Source of the DNA: Microlunatus speluncae
GTDB lineage: Bacteria; Actinomycetota; Actinomycetes; Propionibacteriales; Propionibacteriaceae
Direction: 5' to 3'
Assembly (NCBI RefSeq): GCF_009299835.1
Contig: NZ_VKCZ01000013.1
Location: forward strand, 62,001 to 126,000
DNA length: 64,000 nt
Shown here: in pieces, positions 1 through 7,602 of the stretch
How positions within the stretch are numbered: the first letter of the stretch is position 1
How the letters are laid out: the number at the start of each line of letters is the position of its first letter
Notes under the pieces: generated by a model
The model's input: only the letters and a program-made list of their open reading frames with translations
Told to the model about the DNA's origin: nothing
Databases searched by the model: none
Made by a program: the position numbers and the translations under genes

Positions 1-561
1 CTGCCGCCACTCCGGGCGGTCGACCACCTCGATGTCGACGAAGCCGGCGGCCGCCAGGCCGGCCCGCAGGTCGACGTCGGCCAGCCGCTCCGGCAGGTCG
101 GGAGCGTGGTCGGTCGGCTCCCAGCAGGTGAGCACGGCCCGGCCACCGGGCACGAGGATCCGGGCCAGCTCGGCGTAGGCCGCGGCCGGCGGTTCGGCGA
201 ACTGGATCGCGTCGACGCAGACCGCGGCGGTGATCGACTGCGACTCCAGCCCGGTCGCGGCCAGGTCGCCGACCCGGAACTCCGCGGTGCGACCAAGATC
301 ATCGGCGTGCGCCCGGGCCTGCCGGATCGCCTCGGCGGAGAAGTCGACGCCGATCAGCCGGGCCTCGGTCCGGCGGGCGATCTCGAGGCCGTACCCACCG
401 CGGCCGCAGGCCAGATCGGCGAGCACGTCACCCGGCCGCAGGGCGAGTTCGTCGACCACCTCGGCCAGCCCGGCCCAGCTGAGCAGGCTGGACGACAACA
501 GCTCCGGCGGCAGTCCGAGGTGGCGCCAGTGGGCGCGATCCACGTCGGTCGTCTCGGCCAT
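1..561 (-). CDS. Class I SAM-dependent methyltransferase (3' end outside window)
   Basis: The minus-strand frame from ATG at 561 stays open for 187 codons to the window edge. It reads like a class I SAM methyltransferase: the motif I loop is LADLACGRGGYGLEIARR, followed by an acidic strand end (LIGVDFS), an AVCVDAIQFAE stretch like motif II and an ILVPGGRAVLTCW post-motif. The in-frame TAG just upstream (codon before Phe-Asp-Thr) limits the start to this ATG. The substrate cannot be told; small-molecule or ubiquinone-type methyltransferases share this fold. It is divergent from the beta-lactamase-fold gene, with an inverted repeat between them. The C-terminus lies outside the window. Confidence 0.8.
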   Translation of the reverse strand, partial: MAETTDVDRAHWRHLGLPPELLSSSLLSWAGLAEVVDELALRPGDVLADLACGRGGYGLEIARRTEARLIGVDFSAEAIRQARAHADDLGRTAEFRVGDLAATGLESQSITAAVCVDAIQFAEPPAAAYAELARILVPGGRAVLTCWEPTDHAPDLPERLADVDLRAGLAAAGFVDIEVVDRPEWRQ

Positions 562-647
562 GTCGGCATACCAGGTGTCGAACTAGTTGGCGGCGCGGTC
601 GCTCGGATCCTGCTTCGTCTCCTCGGTCACCCGGCCAAGGTAGCGCG

Positions 648-663
648 TGTCAGGAACGTGACA
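648..663. promoter_or_regulatory. Inverted repeat TGTCA-N6-TGACA between divergent genes
   Basis: TGTCA (648-652) and TGACA (659-663) face each other across six bases in the 176-bp gap between the methyltransferase and the hydrolase. The position suits an operator for one or both genes. No regulator gene is adjacent and only one copy was found, so this is a weak call. Confidence 0.3.
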
Positions 664-737
664 GGGCGATGTCAGGCTCGGCGCCGAAGCTGGTTCTCAC
701 CAAGGATTCCGACCCGACGAAGAGGACGTACACGATC

Positions 738-1973
738 ATGAGCACAACCAGCGGAGCAGCGGTGCAGGGCCACGTCGAGGAAGGCTGGGGCAAGGTCGCC
801 GACGCCTTCCGGGCCAACTTCGACGGCGATCCGGGTGAGGCCGGCGCGGCCTGTGCCGTCTACGCCGACGGCCGGCCCGTCGTCGATCTCTGGGGTGGCC
901 TCGCCGACAGTGCGGCGCAGCGACCGTGGCAGCGCGACACCATCGCGCTGGTCGCCTCCACGACCAAGGGCGCGACCGCGATCTGCGCCCACCTGCTGGC
1001 CCAGCGCGGCGAGCTCGACCTGGACGCGCCGGTGATCAACTACTGGCCGGAGTTCGGGGCCGCCGGCAAGGAGGAGATCCCGGTGCGGTGGCTGCTGTCG
1101 CACCAGGCCGGGTTGCCGGTGGTCGACGGGCCGCTGACCTTCGCCGAGTCCTGCGCCTGGGATCCGGTGATCACCGCGCTCGAGGCGCAGCGGCCGCTGT
1201 GGCAGCCGGGCACCGAGCACGTCTACCACAGCGTCACCTTCGGCTATCTGGTCGGCGAGGTGGTCCGCCGGATCACCGGCAAGTCGCTCGGCACGTTCTT
1301 CGCCGACGAGGTCGCCGGGCCGCTCGGCCTGAACGCCTGGATCGGTCTACCCGAGGCGGAGGAGCCGAAGCTGGCCACGACCGAGTACGCCAAGCCGTTC
1401 ACCCTGGAGGAGATGACCGAAGGGATGATCGCGACCATGGGGCTGGATGCCGACACGGTCACCCGGTGGATCCAGGCGGTCTGGGGCGAGGATTCGGTGC
1501 AGGCCAAGGCCGGCGTGCTCGGCGGCGCCTGGGCCGACCCGTCGGTCTTCAGCACCCGGGAATACCGGGCGGCGGAGTTTCCGGCGGCCAACATGCATTC
1601 CGACGCGCGGTCGCTGGCCCGGATGTACGGCGCGACGGTGAGCGAGGTCGACGGCATCCGGCTGCTCGAGCCGGCCACCGTTGAGCGGGCCATCGAGGTG
1701 CACACCGACCGGACCCGGATGCACGGGCTGCCGGCCGATCTTGATCTTCCCGCCAACCGCTCGTTCTATATGTCGCTGGGGTTCTGGCGGTCCTGCCCAC
1801 CGATGCCGCTGACCGGGCCGAAGGCCTTCGGTCATCCGGGTTCGGGCGGCTCGATCGCCTTCGGGGACCCGGACGCCGGGATCGGCTTCGGCTACGTGCC
1901 CAACCGCTGGTCGTTCCGGATCGGCGAGCCGCGGGCCTCCAGCCTGGCCGAAGCGGTTCGGCAGAGCCTCTGA
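738..1973 (+). CDS. Serine hydrolase of the class C beta-lactamase / family VIII esterase fold
   Basis: The 411-residue product has the SxxK motif of penicillin-recognising hydrolases (S74-T-T-K77) and a Tyr motif Y163-H-S where class C enzymes have YxN. This fits a family VIII carboxylesterase or D-aminopeptidase-like hydrolase better than a true beta-lactamase. There is no signal peptide, so it is probably cytoplasmic. An ATG 69 bases earlier (669) keeps the frame open, but 738 is preferred: it has AGAGGA upstream and the family similarity begins after it. The substrate is unknown. The amidase converges on it from the right with only four bases between. Confidence 0.85.
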   Translation: MSTTSGAAVQGHVEEGWGKVADAFRANFDGDPGEAGAACAVYADGRPVVDLWGGLADSAAQRPWQRDTIALVASTTKGATAICAHLLAQRGELDLDAPVINYWPEFGAAGKEEIPVRWLLSHQAGLPVVDGPLTFAESCAWDPVITALEAQRPLWQPGTEHVYHSVTFGYLVGEVVRRITGKSLGTFFADEVAGPLGLNAWIGLPEAEEPKLATTEYAKPFTLEEMTEGMIATMGLDADTVTRWIQAVWGEDSVQAKAGVLGGAWADPSVFSTREYRAAEFPAANMHSDARSLARMYGATVSEVDGIRLLEPATVERAIEVHTDRTRMHGLPADLDLPANRSFYMSLGFWRSCPPMPLTGPKAFGHPGSGGSIAFGDPDAGIGFGYVPNRWSFRIGEPRASSLAEAVRQSL

Positions 1974-1977
1974 CGAG

Positions 1978-3414
1978 TCAGCTGAGGGCGGGGACGGGCT
2001 GCTCCCGCCAGGGGCGGGCCCGCTCGAGTTGGGCGGCGACGGAGATGATCATGGTGTCGGCGGCGTACCGGCCGGTCAGCATCACGCCGATCGGCAGGGT
2101 CACGCCGATCTTCGCCCGGTGCAGCGGCAGGCTGATCGACGGGCGGCCGGTCACGTTGGCCAGATTGGTCCACGGCGTGTACGCGTACTGGGCGGCGAAC
2201 TCGGCCTCGGGATCATGATCATTCCGCAGTCCGCCGATCGGCATCGGCGGCTGGGCCAGGGTCGGGGTCAGGATCAGGTCGTAGTCGCGCCACCGGTCGG
2301 CCACCTCGCGGGTGATCAACTGCGCGGTCTGGATCGCCTGGGCGAAGCGCAGGCCGCTGACCTCGCGGCCGATCCGGCGGAGATGGCGGGTCAACGGGGT
2401 GAGCCGGTCCTCGGCGTCGTCCGGCACCGGCGCCCCGAGTGCGCCGACCGACCACAGCGCCTCGAACGCTTGCAGGGCACGGATCTGGGAGTCCGGGGTC
2501 AGCGGCGCGGGGGCCGGCTCGACCCGGTGCCCGAGCTCGGCCAGCAGCCGGGCGGTCTGGTCGGCGGCATCCAAACAGACCGGGTCGACCGCGCCGGGCG
2601 TGCCGTAGAACGGCTCGGTGATCACGCCGATCCGCAGCCGGCCGGGATCATGATCACAGGCGGCCAGGAAGCCGTCCTCCGGCGGCGGCGTGACGAAGCT
2701 GTCGCCGGGCCAGGGCCGGGCGATCTGGTCGAGCGCCAGGGCGGTGTCCCGGACGTCACGGGTGACCACACCGCCGGTCGACAGCCCGGCCGTCTCGGCC
2801 CCGTACGGACCGGGGCTCACCCGACCACGGGACGGCTTCAGCCCGACCAGCCCACAGCAACTGGCCGGGATCCGGATCGACCCGCCGCCGTCGCTGGCGT
2901 GCGCGATCGGCACGATCCCGGCCGCCACCGCCGCCGCGGCCCCGCCGCTGGAACCGCCGGCCGAGCGACCCAGGTCCCACGGCGTCCGGGCCGGCGGGGC
3001 GACCTCCGGCTCGGTGTAGGGCGGCAGCCCGAACTCCGGCGTGGTGGTCTTGCCGATCATGATCGTCCCGGCCCGCCGGAACAGGGTGACGATGCCGTCG
3101 TCGACCGGCGCCGGCGCCCCGGCCAGCGCCGCACTGCCCCGCCGGATCGGCACCCCGGCCACCTGGTTGAGGTCCTTGATCGGGCACGGCACGCCGAGCA
3201 GCGGCGGCACTTCGTCGCCGGCCGCCAGCCGTTCTTCGGCCTCCTTCGCCTGGCCGCGAGCCAGCTCGGGCGTCAGCGCCACGAAGGCCCCGACCCGCGG
3301 GCCGAGCCGCTCGGCCCGTTCCAGCGTGTGATCGACGACCTCGGTCGGCGAGACCGTACCGGTGCGGATTGCGGCCGCCAGTTCGTGAGCGGTCAACTGA
3401 TGCAGTTCGGGCAC
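1978..3414 (-). CDS. Amidase signature family hydrolase
   Basis: The product (478 aa from GTG 3414) is an amidase-signature enzyme that hydrolyses a C-N amide bond. The Ser-cisSer-Lys triad is visible: K80 in PCPIKDLN, S155 in SAGGSSGG and S179 in DGGGSIRIPAS. The frame remains open well upstream, but that part overlaps a palindromic repeat and the antisense end of the helicase gene and shows no family similarity, so GTG 3414 (PELHQLTAHELAAAIR) is chosen. No GatB or GatC gene is adjacent, so a free-standing amidase is more likely than GatA. It lies downstream of the SNF2 gene on the same strand, separated by a 54-nt palindrome. Confidence 0.88.
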   Translation of the reverse strand: MPELHQLTAHELAAAIRTGTVSPTEVVDHTLERAERLGPRVGAFVALTPELARGQAKEAEERLAAGDEVPPLLGVPCPIKDLNQVAGVPIRRGSAALAGAPAPVDDGIVTLFRRAGTIMIGKTTTPEFGLPPYTEPEVAPPARTPWDLGRSAGGSSGGAAAAVAAGIVPIAHASDGGGSIRIPASCCGLVGLKPSRGRVSPGPYGAETAGLSTGGVVTRDVRDTALALDQIARPWPGDSFVTPPPEDGFLAACDHDPGRLRIGVITEPFYGTPGAVDPVCLDAADQTARLLAELGHRVEPAPAPLTPDSQIRALQAFEALWSVGALGAPVPDDAEDRLTPLTRHLRRIGREVSGLRFAQAIQTAQLITREVADRWRDYDLILTPTLAQPPMPIGGLRNDHDPEAEFAAQYAYTPWTNLANVTGRPSISLPLHRAKIGVTLPIGVMLTGRYAADTMIISVAAQLERARPWREQPVPALS

Positions 3415-3452
3415 CCGGCTGACGCTACCCGGAGCTATCCACACCCCATCCG

Positions 3453-3506
3453 CCGACTTGTCAGAACTGAGTTGTGCCGGGGCACAACTCAGTTCTGACA
3501 AGTCGG
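3453..3506. repeat. 54-nt palindrome, copy 1 (fully symmetric core)
   Basis: CCGACTTGTCAGAACTGAG and its inverse flank a symmetric TTGTGCC/GGCACAA core, giving a 26-bp perfect stem with a 2-base loop. It lies between the SNF2 stop and the amidase start, where it could act as a terminator. Four more 54-nt copies occur at 47141, 47235, 48601 and 52100. Confidence 0.9.
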
Positions 3507-3521
3507 CGTGGTGGGTGGCGT

Positions 3522-6500
3522 TCAGGCGGCGAAGAGGTCGCGGATGTCGTCGGCGGTGAGGCCGGCCGAGGACATCGAGTCGTCGCCGAGGACGCTGTCG
3601 AACAGCTCGGCCTTGCGCGCCTTGAGCGCCATCACCTTCTCCTCGATGGTGTCCCGCGCGACCATCCGGTAGACCATCACGTTGCGGGTCTGGCCGATCC
3701 GGTGCGCCCGGTCGACCGCCTGCGATTCGGTGGCTGGATTCCACCACGGGTCGAGGACGAAGACGTAGTCGGCCTGGGTCAGGTTGAGCCCGAAGCCGCC
3801 GGCCTTCAGGCTGATCAGGAAGATCGGCACCTCACCCGAGGTGAAGCTGTCGATCACCTTGGACCGGTTCCGGGTGCTGCCGTCGAGATAGCCGTACGCC
3901 AGGCCCTCGGTGTCCAATCGTTCCTTGATCAGCCCGAGGAAGCCGGTGAACTGGCTGAACACCAGCGCCCGATGCCCCTCGGCGATCACCTCGGACAGCT
4001 GCTCGGTCAGCAGTTCGATCTTGCTCGAGCCGACGCCGGCATATTCGGGGTCGACCAGGCTCGGGTCGAGGCTGAGCTGGCGCAGCTTGGTGATCGAGCT
4101 CAAGATCGTGAACCGGTTGGCGTCGAGGTCGTCGACCAGGCCCAGCACCTTCTGTCGTTCCCGCTGCAGATGGGTCTGGTAGATCCGCAGCTGCTTCGGA
4201 TCCAGCACGACGTCGAGCACCTGCTCGATCTTCGGCGGCAGGTCGAGCGCGACCGATTCCTTGGTCCGGCGCAGCATCAGCGGCCGGATCCGGCGGCGCA
4301 ACCGGCTCAACCGCTCCGGGTCCTCGCCGCGTTCGATCGGCCGGCGGTAGTACTCGGCGAACCGGTCCGGATGCGGGAACATCCCGGGCGCGACGATCGA
4401 GAACAACGACCACAGGTCCATCAGGCTGTTCTCCAGCGGGGTGCCGGTGATCGCCAGCTTGACGTCGCAACGCACGCGGCGCGCCGCCGCGTAGGTCCGC
4501 GCCCGGTGGTTCTTGACGAACTGAGCCTCGTCCAAGATCATCCCGCCCCACTCGGCGGCGGCGTAGGACTCCGCGTCGATCCGGAGCAAGGTGTAACTGG
4601 TGATCACCAGATCGGCGCCGGCGATCGTCTCGGCCAGCGGCACCCGGCTCTTGCCCTCGGTCTTGTCCACGGTGACGACGCGCAGCCCCGGTGCGAACGT
4701 CGCGGCTTCGCGGGCCCAGTTGCCGACCACGCTGGTCGGGGCCACGACCAGGAACGGTGGCGCGTCGTCGATCGTCTGTGCTTCTTCGGCCAGTTGGGCG
4801 ACCCGGCAGACCAGCGCGAGGGCCTGCATCGTCTTGCCCAGGCCCATGTCGTCGGCGAGGATGCCGCCGAGCGAGTTGCGCCAGAGGGTGGTCAGCCAGC
4901 GATAGCCGTCGAGCTGGTACGGCCGCATGGTGGCGTGCAGCCCGGCCGGCGGCTCGCTGTCGCCCTCGGCCAGCGTGGTCAGGCCGCGGACGGCGGTGGC
5001 CCAACGATCGGACTGGTCGAGCACGACGCCGAGCCCGACCAACTCCTCCCAGACACTGACGGCGAGCCGGCTGACCCGGATCGTGCCCGGCTCGTCGTCG
5101 CTGTCGGTGATCGTCCGGGCCTCCTCGATCAACTCCGCCAGCCGGGCGAACTCGGGCCGGTCGATCTCCAGATAGACGCCGGTCTCCAAGATCAGGAACT
5201 CATCGCCCCGGGCCAGCGCCGCAAACAGCGCCTCGAACGGCACCTGCTCGCCGTCGATCGACACGTCGATCTTGAGATCGAACCAGTCCGACGACTCGGC
5301 GGTGGTCTCGACCCGCACCTCGGGCTGCGCTTCGGACAGCCGGTAGTCGAGTCGCTCGCCCTCGATGATCACCGTCACGCCGGCCTGCTCCAGCTCGGTG
5401 ATCACCTCGGACGAGAACACCGCGGCCGCCATGCCGGACAGCTCCGCCCGCGGTGCCGGCCCGGACCCGGCCCGCCGGCTCGCGGCCAGCTCGGGCATCC
5501 GGTCGTACGGCAGCGGCAGCGCGGCGGCGATCCGGGTCTCGGCCGCCGGGTCGCGCACCGTCGGCTGCCGGACCGGCTCGTCGAGATCGAATCGGTGGGT
5601 CGCGCCGGCCACCTCGTACTGCCAGCGCCAGCGCAGCTCCAGCCGGTGCGCCGGCTGATAGCGGACCACCAGCACCGGGGTCGGCGGCGCCACCTCGGGC
5701 AGCGTCACCGTGCCGTCAGTGGAGACGATCTCGGCCTTGCGCCGCACCTGCGGATAGAACTCATCGGTGAACCGATCCGCGTCGGCGGCCGGGATGTCGA
5801 CCGACCGGCGTTCCATGATCAACTGCCGCAACTCGCGCGGTAACGGCTGGGCCAGCCGAAGTAGGGTGATCATCGGGTCGGAGTTTCGTCCCAAGCCGGC
5901 CGAGGGAGCGAACATGCCGTGCGCCGGCTCGCCGAGCAGGCCGACCCGATCCGACCCGAGGGCCACCTCGCCGACCATGATCACCGGGCTGAGCAGGATC
6001 GAGCCGTCGAGCAGTCGTCGAGCGTCCAGCCGAGCCGAAGCATGATCATCGGGCAGCCCCACGGCGGTCCGGCCGCCCTGACTGATCAACTCCAGCCCGG
6101 CCGGGGGCGCCGCCTCGAGCAGCGACCAGATCCGCGGCGCGACCGCGTCGAAGGAGATCCATGGCGACCGCCCGTACACGTAGCGGGCCATCGGGCCGCA
6201 GGCGAACCGGATCTGCAGCAACAGATCCTGCTGCTGCTGCGGATAGCCGAGATGCCGGGCGTCGAGCTCGTCCCAGGAGATGCCGCCGCGGACCCAGCCG
6301 CCGGACTTGTTCCGGCGGACCGGCCGGGCCCGCAGACTCGGCGTCTCGGCCATCCCGGTGACGCTGCCCTGGCCGCGGTACGACGTCTTGACGTGCACCT
6401 CGAACTCCAGCCCGAGCGCCGTCCCGACATCGGCCGGCGTCGGGTCCGGCGCCGTGCTCAACCGGGTCAGGATCTGCTCCCACTCCGGCCGGTCCAGGCT

Positions 6501-6824
6501 GCGCACCAGCCCCTCCAGCCCGCGCGCCGTGATCAGCACCGCCACCGCATGCTTGCAGTTCCGCGCCACCGGGCAGCCGCACCGCCCGAACGGGATCGAC
6601 CCCCGCCGCGGATCCGCGTCGTTCAACCCCACGACGGTCCGGTACGTGTTCCCGCCACTCCCCAGCACCGAAGCCGTCAGGGTCTTGGTCGCCGCATCGA
6701 ACTCGACCCCCGACACGTTCCCCCGCCGGGCATACACCAGGCCGCGGGCGTACGTCTCATGACCGGCCATCATGATGATCGCCTCATTGGCCAGCGCCGC
6801 TGACCACCCGTTCGCCCCGCTCAC
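3522..6824 (-). CDS. SWIM zinc-finger SNF2-family helicase
   Basis: About 1100 aa. An N-terminal SWIM zinc-binding motif (CGCP...NCKHAV, near residues 80-97) is followed by a long middle region and a C-terminal SNF2/RapA-type ATPase. The ATPase shows GLGKT near 657, DEAQ near 765, a TGTPLEN motif III-like segment, SQFTGFL at the start of lobe 2 and QAVDRAHRIGQ (motif VI) near 1040. Such proteins are DNA-dependent ATPases thought to remodel nucleoprotein during transcription or repair. GTG 6824 is chosen as start; ATG-ATG at 6773 is an alternative 17 codons in. Upstream is the composite hairpin repeat region. Confidence 0.92.
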   Translation of the reverse strand: MSGANGWSAALANEAIIMMAGHETYARGLVYARRGNVSGVEFDAATKTLTASVLGSGGNTYRTVVGLNDADPRRGSIPFGRCGCPVARNCKHAVAVLITARGLEGLVRSLDRPEWEQILTRLSTAPDPTPADVGTALGLEFEVHVKTSYRGQGSVTGMAETPSLRARPVRRNKSGGWVRGGISWDELDARHLGYPQQQQDLLLQIRFACGPMARYVYGRSPWISFDAVAPRIWSLLEAAPPAGLELISQGGRTAVGLPDDHASARLDARRLLDGSILLSPVIMVGEVALGSDRVGLLGEPAHGMFAPSAGLGRNSDPMITLLRLAQPLPRELRQLIMERRSVDIPAADADRFTDEFYPQVRRKAEIVSTDGTVTLPEVAPPTPVLVVRYQPAHRLELRWRWQYEVAGATHRFDLDEPVRQPTVRDPAAETRIAAALPLPYDRMPELAASRRAGSGPAPRAELSGMAAAVFSSEVITELEQAGVTVIIEGERLDYRLSEAQPEVRVETTAESSDWFDLKIDVSIDGEQVPFEALFAALARGDEFLILETGVYLEIDRPEFARLAELIEEARTITDSDDEPGTIRVSRLAVSVWEELVGLGVVLDQSDRWATAVRGLTTLAEGDSEPPAGLHATMRPYQLDGYRWLTTLWRNSLGGILADDMGLGKTMQALALVCRVAQLAEEAQTIDDAPPFLVVAPTSVVGNWAREAATFAPGLRVVTVDKTEGKSRVPLAETIAGADLVITSYTLLRIDAESYAAAEWGGMILDEAQFVKNHRARTYAAARRVRCDVKLAITGTPLENSLMDLWSLFSIVAPGMFPHPDRFAEYYRRPIERGEDPERLSRLRRRIRPLMLRRTKESVALDLPPKIEQVLDVVLDPKQLRIYQTHLQRERQKVLGLVDDLDANRFTILSSITKLRQLSLDPSLVDPEYAGVGSSKIELLTEQLSEVIAEGHRALVFSQFTGFLGLIKERLDTEGLAYGYLDGSTRNRSKVIDSFTSGEVPIFLISLKAGGFGLNLTQADYVFVLDPWWNPATESQAVDRAHRIGQTRNVMVYRMVARDTIEEKVMALKARKAELFDSVLGDDSMSSAGLTADDIRDLFAA

Positions 6825-6895
6825 CCCGGTGAGCCTAGTTCCTGGCACTGACTCGCATGGTGCGATGTGGCTGGCGACGGAGGCAAGGGAATCCC

Positions 6896-7126
6896 GCGGG
6901 GAGTGCTGGGGGTCTGTGCGCGGGCAACCATCCGCCCGCGAGCAAGTCATGGGTGCCGCTGCCGCGATACTGCGTTCGCGGGCTCCCGCCAGGCCCGTCC
7001 ACGCCCGCGCACAGACCCCCAGCACTCCCCGCTCCCTTGGAGCGGCGAGCAGTATTTTTCCGCCTCAGCCGAGCGGAACCCTGATACCTACGACTGCCAA
7101 ACCGAGCGTATGGCTGGTAACGAGGG
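6896..7126 (+). repeat. 231-nt structured hairpin element, left copy
   Basis: Arms 6896-6925 and 7003-7032 are perfect 30-bp inverse complements around a 77-nt loop. After the stem come a small hairpin (GCTCC-CTT-GGAGC), a T-run (TTTTT near 7054) and a conserved tail ending CGAGGG. The right copy (7354-7584) is the same length and in opposite orientation. Loop ends (AACCATCCGCCCGCG, GCTCCCGCCAGGCCCG) and tail are nearly identical, whereas the stem arms differ but still pair perfectly. No open frame of note. Confidence 0.9.
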
Positions 7127-7131
7127 GTGTT

Positions 7132-7219
7132 CGTTCCCTGAGCTTGTCGAAGGGCCGACCAGATCCACTTCAGATCGCTCTCGATAGTCCGACCTGCCCT
7201 TCGACAGGCTCAGGGAACG
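7132..7219. repeat. REP doublet (REPIN-like), forward 7132-7155 and inverse 7196-7219
   Basis: CGTTCCCTGAGC-TTGTCGAAGGGC is followed, after 40 bases, by its inverse form. The two halves can pair into a 24-bp hairpin. This is the most frequent repeat family in the window. Confidence 0.92.
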
Positions 7220-7264
7220 GAACAAACCCTCAGGGCAAGTACCCATCGATCACGAGGGTTCGTT

Positions 7265-7347
7265 CGTTCCCCGCGCCTGTCGAAGGGCAGACCGGATCAC
7301 CCAATGGCTCGATGCTCGGACCTGCCCTTCGACAAGCTCAGGGAACG
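7265..7347. repeat. REP doublet, diverged forward unit 7265-7288 and inverse 7324-7347
   Basis: Second REP pair inside the composite element. The forward unit reads CGTTCCCCGCGCCTGTCGAA, with changes in the middle; the inverse unit is canonical. It is preceded by ATCACGAGGG, the same sequence that ends the 231-nt elements, which suggests REP units and element ends travelled together. Confidence 0.85.
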
Positions 7348-7353
7348 AACTAG

Positions 7354-7584
7354 CCCTCGTGATCAGCTATACGCTCGGTTTGGCAGTCGGCGAGATCGGG
7401 GTTCCGCTCGGCTGAGGCGGTAAAAAGTGTGGACGCTCCCAAAGGGAGCGGTGGGGTCTGGGGGATAGGTGCGTGGGCGTGGACGGGCCTGGCGGGAGCA
7501 CGCGGACGCTCAGACCGCGGCAGCGGCACCATGATCACCCGCGGGCGGATGGTTGCCCACGCACCTATCCCCCAGACCCCACCG
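7354..7584 (-). repeat. 231-nt structured hairpin element, right copy
   Basis: Inverted partner of 6896-7126. Perfect 30-bp arms at 7449-7478 and 7555-7584 enclose a 76-nt loop. Read on the minus strand the loop and the tail (CCGCCTCAGCCGAGCGGAAC, CGACTGCCAAACCGAGCG) match the left copy. The arms carry different bases at several positions, each matched by the partner base on the other arm. Confidence 0.9.
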
Positions 7585-7602
7585 CGGGCATGACAGTAAG
7601 GA

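Noticed and set aside
564..573. CGGCATACCA matching the GntR operator core
   Set aside because: It lies at the start of the methyltransferase gene encoding Trp-Tyr-Ala, lacks the wider GGTGG context and is far from the sugar locus.
3474..5843. Very long open frame on the plus strand opposite the SNF2 gene (789 codons)
   Set aside because: It is rich in Arg, Gly, Gln and Pro without domain motifs; the minus strand encodes a clear helicase. High GC removes stops from antisense frames. The same applies to antisense frames at 10169-12217, 13255-14973, 17553-20987, 29530-31854, 36989-38950, 39255-41426 and others.
6825..7602. Short open frames across the composite repeat (for example 6857-7084, 6867-7187, 7350-7538)
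   Set aside because: They are translations of the hairpin elements and REP units, without ribosome-binding sites or family similarity.
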